Source: Proteobacteria bacterium UBA1148
GTDB lineage: Bacteria > Pseudomonadota > Gammaproteobacteria > Steroidobacterales > Rariloculaceae
DNA: 11,869 nt
Direction: 5' to 3'
NCBI GenBank assembly: GCA_002311835.1
Contig: DBZY01000064.1
Span: forward strand, 81,712-93,580
This document shows positions 7,126 through 11,869 of this stretch, one piece after another (positions within the stretch are counted from its first letter, which is position 1; each line of letters opens with the position of its first letter). The translations under genes were made by a program, and so were the position numbers. The notes under the pieces are model-generated. The model was not told the origin of the DNA and did no database searches. It saw only the letters and a program-made list of their open reading frames with translations.

Positions 7126-8274
7126 CTAGAAAAGCTGCACATTTTCTGTCATTCCGTGAGCTTCATCTATTGATGCTGGCAAAAGCGCGCAAAACTCTTC
7201 TACCCACTCGCGGGGAGTACTGGTTGAAACCTTTATAAATCTGCTACCGAAGGTCTCGGTATGATAAGCGCCTTGTCGAACCATGATGTTATGCCGACTG
7301 AGAATGGTGCAAACAGCCTCAGGTCTGACACCCGCTTCAACACATTCAATTACAAGAAAATTACCGTGCGACGGAAAAACAGGCACTCGCAAACCCGGAA
7401 TCGACTCTACTGTCTTGAGAATCAACTCCTGATTTTCACGCGTCGTCGCTAGAACACTACTTAACCACTCTGGCTTCACCTTAAGTCCAGCGATTGCGCC
7501 ACGCTGGGCAACGATGTTTGAACCCAAATTGTTCGGTGGCGCCATGGCAAGTTGCTCGATAACGTCAGGTAAGGCTGTAACAGCCCCAACTCTGAGCCCC
7601 GCAAACCCGAGCCATTTCGAGAAACTCCACACCGTAATCGTACGTTCAGGGTAATGATCAGCGGCTAAGTGATGCTCGTAAGCAAAGTCTCTGTAAGTGC
7701 AATCATGTATTAAATATGCTTTTGCCGAACGAGCAATCTCCGCTATCGCCTCAATTTCATCCTTCGTGCAGCAACTACCGAGAGGATTGTTGGGATCGAC
7801 CAAATAGATAACCTTAGTTTTTTCGCTAATCACACTAGCAAGGCGGTGTGGATTCAATCGGTATTCGTATTCGTCACCATAGATTGGGATCTGCACAACC
7901 TGAGCTCCAACTGAACGAACGAAAGCCATAGGCCATGCCCAAGTAGGGTCGGTCGTTAAAAACACATCGTCCGAGCCACAGAATGTATGACAAATATGAT
8001 AGAGGCCTGCAATTGCACCATCTGTGATAAGCGCCGACATTTTCTCAAGCCCGAGATCTTTAATAACCAGTTCACGCAACTCCTCGAGCCCAGCCGGCGG
8101 AGCATAACTATGAAATTCTTCATCCTGAATACATTTGATCATGGCCTCTTTTACAGCAGGATGGGTCGGGATGTGATTAGTGTTCTGGCCGAGCCAACGC
8201 AAATCGGGCGTTTTCGCTAACCTGTCGAAGTGCTGATTACGCTGCTCGAAATCTCTCATGTATGGTTTGCCCAT
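7126..8274 (-). CDS. Class I/II fold-type I PLP-dependent aminotransferase
   Basis: This is an aspartate-aminotransferase-fold PLP enzyme of 382 residues, in the broad histidinol-phosphate aminotransferase/alanine-racemization-like group. Visible landmarks are YAPPAGLEELR (57-67), TDGAIAG (84-90, phosphate-cup segment), DPNNPLG (160-166), IHDCTYRDF (D191, pyridine-nitrogen partner), SFSKWLGFAGLRVG (K220 Schiff-base lysine, R228 phosphate contact) and, near the C-terminus, SRFIKVS with the Arg expected to hold the substrate carboxylate. It is the first gene of the minus-strand operon, transcribed away from the transporter across a shared control region. It could move an amino group between the imported compound or a downstream product and a keto acid. 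Start ATG 8274 gives a good length; ATG 8259 is an alternative five residues in. Neither has a strong SD (AAGG lies very close to 8274). Specificity is not assignable. Confidence 0.9.
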   Translation of the reverse strand: MGKPYMRDFEQRNQHFDRLAKTPDLRWLGQNTNHIPTHPAVKEAMIKCIQDEEFHSYAPPAGLEELRELVIKDLGLEKMSALITDGAIAGLYHICHTFCGSDDVFLTTDPTWAWPMAFVRSVGAQVVQIPIYGDEYEYRLNPHRLASVISEKTKVIYLVDPNNPLGSCCTKDEIEAIAEIARSAKAYLIHDCTYRDFAYEHHLAADHYPERTITVWSFSKWLGFAGLRVGAVTALPDVIEQLAMAPPNNLGSNIVAQRGAIAGLKVKPEWLSSVLATTRENQELILKTVESIPGLRVPVFPSHGNFLVIECVEAGVRPEAVCTILSRHNIMVRQGAYHTETFGSRFIKVSTSTPREWVEEFCALLPASIDEAHGMTENVQLF

Positions 8275-8284
8275 GCCTTGTCAG

Positions 8285-8295
8285 ATGCCTGGCAT
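8285..8295. promoter_or_regulatory. Candidate operator 1: inverted repeat ATGCC-T-GGCAT
   Basis: This is a perfect 5+1+5 inverted repeat located 10 bases before the aminotransferase start, in the presumed 5' leader of the minus-strand operon. It uses the same half-sites as the repeat at 8408-8420, but in the opposite inside-out arrangement. Regulator binding is inferred only from symmetry and position. Confidence 0.35.
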
Positions 8296-8324
8296 TCTTT
8301 GTTGTCGCATATGTTTTATTGTTG

Positions 8325-8339
8325 CGTACCAGCGGTACG
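8325..8339. promoter_or_regulatory. Candidate operator: palindrome CGTACC-AGC-GGTACG
   Basis: This is a perfect 6+3+6 inverted repeat within the control region between the aminotransferase and the tctC-type gene, just downstream of the predicted minus-strand promoter. The GTACC/GGTAC half-sites are a plausible recognition site for a dimeric regulator. No regulator gene lies in the window, so the cognate protein is unknown. Confidence 0.45.
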
Positions 8340-8366
8340 TATCATATATTTTTTTTAAGCCCATAA

Positions 8367-8394
8367 ATTATCTTCGTTGAGTCTAAATTGTAAA
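8367..8394 (-). promoter_or_regulatory. Predicted sigma70 promoter of the aminotransferase operon
   Basis: On the minus strand TTTACA (8394-8389) is followed by a 16-base spacer and GATAAT (8372-8367), each one mismatch from consensus. Transcription would start near 8360, leaving a leader of about 85 bases that contains the GTACC palindrome and operator 1. It overlaps the opposing transporter promoter. Confidence 0.5.
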
Positions 8395-8407
8395 ACAAAC
8401 ATATAAT
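8377..8407 (+). promoter_or_regulatory. Predicted sigma70 promoter of the TTT transporter operon
   Basis: A perfect -10 box TATAAT lies at 8402-8407, with TTGAGT at 8377-8382 as the best -35 match. The 19-base spacer is longer than ideal, so activator help is possible. Transcription would start around 8414, inside the adjacent GGCAT/ATGCC repeat. Confidence 0.5.
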
Positions 8408-8420
8408 GGCATTGGATGCC
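8408..8420. promoter_or_regulatory. Candidate operator 2: inverted repeat GGCAT-TGG-ATGCC
   Basis: This is a perfect 5+3+5 inverted repeat that begins at the base after the -10 box and covers the expected transcription start of the transporter operon, a classic repressor position. It shares half-sites with operator 1 at 8285-8295. This is inference from the sequence only. Confidence 0.4.
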
Positions 8421-8473
8421 TCTAATTTTCTGCCATGATGAGTAACAACTTGGGAATAGAGAGAAGCCAGCCA

Positions 8474-9472
8474 ATGCATTTTACTTCGAGATTTCGCGGC
8501 TCCGTAGCGATTATGGTCCTAACAGTCACTACACTCACCATGATATTGGGAGCATGCGACAGGCAAGCCGAGGAACCTTTCCCCAGCAATCCGATTACAT
8601 TGGTAGTGAATTGGCCAGCTGGTGGGGGGATGGATCGCATAGGCCGAGTGATCGCTGAGTACGCAAGAAGGCGATTGGATGTCCCAATCGCTGTTATCAA
8701 TGTTTCCGGTGCGGGAGGCGCTAGTGGAGTACGGCATGTTGCTGACTCCGACCCTGATGGCTACACGGTTGGCATACTCGGCGCAAGTCTAGTAGCCAGT
8801 CAGTACATTAACCCTAATGCTAATGCTATTGATGACATCGATTTAATCGCCCTCGTCGGCCCCGATCCGGCAGCATTGGAAGTACGCTCTGACTCCGGCA
8901 TCAATTCTCTAGCAGAGTATGTTCAACGAGCGCAGTCGAATCCACGCTCTATAAAAAACGGCAATGATGCGCCAGGCGGTGTTTCTCATATTGCCGCCAC
9001 ACTCTTGGAACGTTCGGCAAACATTGAGTTAACGCTGGTCCCCTATCGAGGCTACGCGCCAACGGTAGCGGCGATCCTGTCAGGGGAAATTCAGTCTTCC
9101 ACGTTGCCAGTTCATCAACTGATCGAGCAGCATAAAGCCGGCGAAGTAAACATTCTTGGAGTTATGTCCGAAGAACGCCACTTTATGGCACCTGATATTC
9201 CAACCTTCAAAGAGCAGGGAATTGATCTCGTTGCAGGAGATTGGAGGGCAATTTTTCTTCCTAACGGCGTACCTGATGATCATCGTGCTTTTCTTGAAGC
9301 ACTATTTCTTGAGACACTCAATGATCCCGACTTCCAAGCAGCAGCAGAGCAACTTAGCTTCTTCATCACACCAATGACGGCGGCCGACACAAAAAGATTC
9401 GTCGAGGCTTTTGATCAGGAACTTTACCCAGTTCTGCTCGAGGCCGGTCTAGTCAGGGCACGCCATAAATAA
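8474..9472 (+). CDS. tctC: TctC/Bug-family TTT substrate-binding protein, predicted lipoprotein
   Basis: This is the extracytoplasmic solute receptor of a tripartite tricarboxylate transporter; it captures an organic acid in the periplasm for delivery to TctA/TctB. From ATG 8474 it has 333 residues, typical of Bug proteins. Residues 1-28 form a lipoprotein signal: Arg at 6 and 8, a hydrophobic core, and lipobox LGAC with C28. Asp follows the Cys, the classical inner-membrane retention signal. The mature part shows PITLVVNWPAGGG, NVSGAGGASGVRHV and DPDGYTVG, the usual ligand-loop segments, and later APGGVSHIAA and VPYRGYAPTVAAILSGEIQ. An earlier in-frame ATG at 8435 would put 13 polar residues before the signal peptide and has no SD; 8474 is preceded by GAGAGAAG. 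It is the first gene of the transporter operon. The family is certain; the ligand is unknown. Confidence 0.92.
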   Translation: MHFTSRFRGSVAIMVLTVTTLTMILGACDRQAEEPFPSNPITLVVNWPAGGGMDRIGRVIAEYARRRLDVPIAVINVSGAGGASGVRHVADSDPDGYTVGILGASLVASQYINPNANAIDDIDLIALVGPDPAALEVRSDSGINSLAEYVQRAQSNPRSIKNGNDAPGGVSHIAATLLERSANIELTLVPYRGYAPTVAAILSGEIQSSTLPVHQLIEQHKAGEVNILGVMSEERHFMAPDIPTFKEQGIDLVAGDWRAIFLPNGVPDDHRAFLEALFLETLNDPDFQAAAEQLSFFITPMTAADTKRFVEAFDQELYPVLLEAGLVRARHK

Positions 9473-9479
9473 AGCGCAG

Positions 9480-9989
9480 ATGCCCGACCCCTCCCGAAGC
9501 CACGATCCTCGGAACCAAATTGCTGCGGGCAGCTTTCTAGGAATCTGGAGTGCGATCGGATGGTGGTCAGCAGCACGCACGACCTCTCTGTGGACGGTTG
9601 AATATGGGGCAGATCCTGGTCCAGTACTATTGCCAATACTAGTACTGACGATCCTTTCCCTTGGAGCGCTTGCTCTCGTGGCGGAGGGTACTAGACAGAT
9701 TTTAGTAGAGCCACCAACACACAAGGGATACTGGTCCAGTCTGCGGCGCTACACACTGACTCCTGTGCTCTTTATTGCGTCACTACTAGCCTACGTTATA
9801 GCGATCGAATTTATTGGCTTCATCCCCTCAAGCAGTGTCTTTGCTTTCGTGTGGATAGCCGCGCTGGGTTTCAAAATTGGTGAAGGAGCACCTAGGACCC
9901 TCTTCTTTATGGCGATAGCCGGAACGCTGATCGGTGTCGGCCTAATCTACTTTGTTTTCATATACTTAATCGGGGTACCGCTGCGGTAG
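9480..9989 (+). CDS. tctB: TctB-family small membrane subunit of a TTT transporter
   Basis: This is the small integral membrane component of the tripartite tricarboxylate transporter, 169 residues. It has a short polar N-terminus and then hydrophobic segments at roughly 13-33, 46-68, 92-115, 117-134 and 141-167, matching the four-to-five-helix topology of TctB (DUF1468) proteins. DPGPVLLPIL (45-54) corresponds to the family's G-P-x-x-x-P loop before the second helix. It starts with ATG 7 bases after the tctC stop. No convincing SD is visible, so translation may depend on coupling to tctC. The family is poorly conserved, so the assignment rests on topology, the loop motif and its position between tctC and tctA. 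Together these make it secure. Confidence 0.9.
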   Translation: MPDPSRSHDPRNQIAAGSFLGIWSAIGWWSAARTTSLWTVEYGADPGPVLLPILVLTILSLGALALVAEGTRQILVEPPTHKGYWSSLRRYTLTPVLFIASLLAYVIAIEFIGFIPSSSVFAFVWIAALGFKIGEGAPRTLFFMAIAGTLIGVGLIYFVFIYLIGVPLR

Positions 9990-10010
9990 CCTGGCCCAAA
10001 AGATTGCCTT

Positions 10011-11501
10011 GTGATTTCAGAATTTATTTCCATTGCATCGACCATACTGACTAATCCCTATCTCTTGGGCATGAGCGCCCTGGGTACGGTGCTCGGAATA
10101 ACGATGGGTTGCCTGCCGGGAATAAGCTCGACGATGGCACTAGCAATACTTCTGCCGGTCACTTACGCGATGAGTCCTATAGCGGCCATGGTGTTTCTAA
10201 TGGCTGTGTTCTCAGCAAGTGTCTTTGGTGGGTCAATCTCAGCAATTCTAATCAATATACCCGGTACTCCAGGGGCCATTGTCACTCAACTCGAAGGCTA
10301 CGCGATGACGTGTAGAGGTAAAGCTAGTGAAGCGCTGACCTATTCGTTGTTCTCCTCAACCATAGGCGGCATCATCGGCCTGATCATTTTGATGCTTGTG
10401 GCCCCGATCGTTGCAGGTGCTGCAATGCAGTTTCGTAGTCCCGAATTCACCATGGCAACGGTTTTTGGGTTAACCATGCTCGCATACTCGACGCCTGGCT
10501 CAACCTTTAGAGGCGTATTGAGCGGCGCTGTTGGCCTGCTCTGTGGCATGGTTGGCTTCGATCTCGTGACCGATGTATCCCGTTTTGACTTTGGAACCTC
10601 AGCGTTACAGTCAGGAATTGAGCTCGTGCCGCTAACCGTTGGTCTATTTGGCCTCGCGGAGGTACTACGCGGGGTTGAAAACAATACGACGCAAACTGAC
10701 CGCACTCCCCCTTTGAAGGCATTAACGCCATCGTTCGCTCAACTGAAACGCCTGTGGAAGACGATTCTGCGTGGCTCAGCGCTTGGCGCCATAGTTGGTG
10801 CAATACCAGCGGCAGGTTCGGCAATCGCTGTTGCGGTTTCTTACGCGCAAGAAAAACGCTTATCCAAGCGAGCGGATGAATTTGGTACAGGTGTACCAGA
10901 GGGGCTAGCTGGCCCCGAGGCAGCAAACAATGCTTGCGTCGGCGGTGCTCTTGTTCCGTTGATGACTCTCGGCATTCCCGGCGACACAATGACTGCCGTG
11001 CTTATGGGGGCGCTGCTGATTCATGGTCTTCGCCCTGGACCACTCCTGTTCACAGAACGCCCAGATTTTGTAGCCACTGTATACGTCGCTTTGTTTCTCG
11101 CGCTATTACTTACGTTCGTTTTAGGATTCCTTTTGATACGGCATTTTGTCAGATTAATGCGCACACCAAGCCACATTCTGTTAATCATTATCGCCTTACT
11201 GTGTGTGGTGGGTGCTTTTGCTATTCGCAATAACGTTACCGATGTCTACATCATGATCGCGTTCGGCGTTATCGGCTATGTCATGAACAAGCTTGAGATA
11301 CCCGTTGCGCCGCTTGCCTTCGGACTTATTCTGGGACCAATCCTAGAGGAAAATCTACGTCGCTCGCTGATAATTTCAGATGGATCCTGGATGGTATTCA
11401 TAGAGCGGCCGATTGCCCTCACTATGTTGCTTTTATCACTTGGAGCACTTTTTTATCCGTTTCTTCGTAACCCCGGTAAATTGCTATCTATCAATCAATG
11501 A
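10011..11501 (+). CDS. tctA: TctA-family large permease subunit of a TTT transporter
   Basis: This is the main channel-forming subunit of the transporter, 496 residues and full length, with about a dozen hydrophobic segments. The first conserved block is GTVLGITMGCLPGISSTMALAILLP (within 25-49, containing GxxxGxxPG), followed by FGGSISAILINIPGTPGA. The second, pseudo-repeat block contains IPAAGSAIAV and then GIPGDTMTAVLMGALLIHGLRPGP. The C-terminal region includes LEIPVAPLAFGLILGP. The start is GTG at 10011, 21 bases after tctB. There is no strong SD, but the first helix begins properly from this codon and no better upstream start is in frame. Uptake is expected to be driven by an ion gradient, as in characterised TctCBA systems. 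No terminator is obvious right after the stop. Confidence 0.95.
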   Translation: MISEFISIASTILTNPYLLGMSALGTVLGITMGCLPGISSTMALAILLPVTYAMSPIAAMVFLMAVFSASVFGGSISAILINIPGTPGAIVTQLEGYAMTCRGKASEALTYSLFSSTIGGIIGLIILMLVAPIVAGAAMQFRSPEFTMATVFGLTMLAYSTPGSTFRGVLSGAVGLLCGMVGFDLVTDVSRFDFGTSALQSGIELVPLTVGLFGLAEVLRGVENNTTQTDRTPPLKALTPSFAQLKRLWKTILRGSALGAIVGAIPAAGSAIAVAVSYAQEKRLSKRADEFGTGVPEGLAGPEAANNACVGGALVPLMTLGIPGDTMTAVLMGALLIHGLRPGPLLFTERPDFVATVYVALFLALLLTFVLGFLLIRHFVRLMRTPSHILLIIIALLCVVGAFAIRNNVTDVYIMIAFGVIGYVMNKLEIPVAPLAFGLILGPILEENLRRSLIISDGSWMVFIERPIALTMLLLSLGALFYPFLRNPGKLLSINQ

Positions 11502-11583
11502 TAAAACAACTCTCCCTGCTTAAACGTCTACGCGCCTGACTGAATTTTCTTTAATCTTCCAACCACTTAATTGAGCTTAGAAT

Positions 11584-11616
11584 ACCTGCGCGTTTGGTAG
11601 CTCCAAAAGCGCGGGT
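11584..11616. terminator. Long imperfect hairpin, candidate terminator of the transporter operon
   Basis: Bases 11584-11597 pair with 11603-11616 around a five-base TAGCT loop. This is a 14-pair stem with one G-A mismatch and one wobble, GC-rich at its base (ACCTGCGC against GCGCGGGT). A short TTTCT tract follows on the + strand. It may terminate transcription from tctA. Because it ends 7 bases before an ATG, it could instead be a leader structure of the SPOR gene. The T-tract is weak for a terminator. Confidence 0.45.
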
Positions 11617-11623
11617 TTCTCAT

Positions 11624-11869
11624 ATGAGGACAATTTTCTTTCCCCAATTTACCATGTACCGTACGCACAGAATCCTATGCGCTCACTTAATGTTACTTCT
11701 GGCAGGGGTTGCTTCCTATCAGAGCACACTGGCACAAAACAATCCTCCTACCAGCACAGAGTCAGGAACCTGGATGGTACAGGTGGGGAGTTTTGGTGAG
11801 GAGCAAAACGCCCGACGACTCGCCGATCGTGTGGCAACACTCGGTTTAACCGCTCGTGTATTCCCCTCT
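11624..11869 (+). CDS. SPOR-domain envelope protein, N-terminal part (3' end outside window)
   Basis: An open frame runs off the right edge (82 codons seen). It has a hydrophobic export signal, with core LMLLLAGVA near residues 22-30 and a likely cleavage after STLA or STLAQ. A short Pro/Ser/Thr linker follows, then the start of a SPOR domain: GTWMVQVGSFGEEQNARRLADRV followed by LGLTARVF, within 48-80. SPOR domains bind denuded septal peptidoglycan, so the mature protein should be periplasmic. ATG 11624 is the first start, but it lies right after the hairpin. ATG 11654 (residue 11) gives a tidier signal peptide beginning MYRTHRIL. Neither has a clear SD. Which SPOR protein this is (RlpA-, DedD- or DamX-like, or another) cannot be told without the rest. 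It looks unrelated to the catabolic island. Confidence 0.75.
   Translation, partial: MRTIFFPQFTMYRTHRILCAHLMLLLAGVASYQSTLAQNNPPTSTESGTWMVQVGSFGEEQNARRLADRVATLGLTARVFPS

Noticed and set aside
8435..8473. Upstream ATGs at 8435 and 8438 as the start of the TTT binding protein
   Set aside because: They would put 13 polar residues before the lipoprotein signal, lack an SD, and start close behind the candidate operator; ATG 8474 fits better.
10340..10989. Long open frames on the minus strand opposite tctA (121 and 160 codons)
   Set aside because: They lie antisense inside a clearly conserved permease gene, overlap each other and show no recognisable domain.
1..11869. CRISPR array, prophage, transposon, toxin-antitoxin or defence system
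   Set aside because: No spaced direct repeats, terminal inverted repeats, integrase/transposase genes, tRNA or defence domains are visible; all full-length genes fall into metabolic or transport families.

Overview
The window looks like part of a proteobacterial chromosome. The genes are densely packed, base composition looks close to 50% GC by eye, and Shine-Dalgarno sites are AGGAG/GAGG-like. A complete tripartite tricarboxylate transporter (TTT) and a SPOR-domain envelope protein both point to a Gram-negative cell. The species cannot be named from the sequence. Most of the window is a catabolic island for one or more organic acids. There are no RNA genes, insertion sequences, CRISPR arrays or phage genes, and no transcriptional regulator.

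Region 1 (1-4097, + strand) holds four co-directional genes with gaps of 33-56 bases, probably one operon. They are the 3' end of a 3-hydroxyisobutyrate / tartronate-semialdehyde dehydrogenase-type reductase, an exported YtcJ-like amidohydrolase, a LigI-like amidohydrolase-2 lactonase, and a DapA-superfamily aldolase/dehydratase. Lactonase, DapA-type lyase and beta-hydroxyacid dehydrogenase together fit either an aldarate/sugar-acid route or a pyrone/lactone-to-aldol-cleavage route.

Region 2 (4163-8274, - strand) converges on region 1. Read in its own direction it encodes a fold-type I PLP aminotransferase, an atypical SDR, an alpha/beta hydrolase and an M20-family N-carbamoyl-amino-acid-type amidohydrolase. 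The gaps shrink along the operon (30 and 6 bases). The last junction appears to be translationally coupled through a rare CTG start that lies just after the preceding stop codon.

Region 3 (8275-8473) is a compact divergent control region. Overlapping back-to-back sigma70-like promoters are flanked by two inverted repeats made of ATGCC/GGCAT half-sites and by a separate GTACC-AGC-GGTAC palindrome.

Region 4 (8474-11501, + strand) is the TTT transporter. The binding protein, TctC-type, appears to be a lipoprotein. It is followed by the small membrane subunit TctB and the large membrane subunit TctA. The shared control region suggests that the imported acid is processed by the aminotransferase-SDR-hydrolase-amidohydrolase operon.

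Region 5 (11502-11869) holds a strong hairpin and the 5' part of an unrelated SPOR-domain protein, which marks the edge of the catabolic island.
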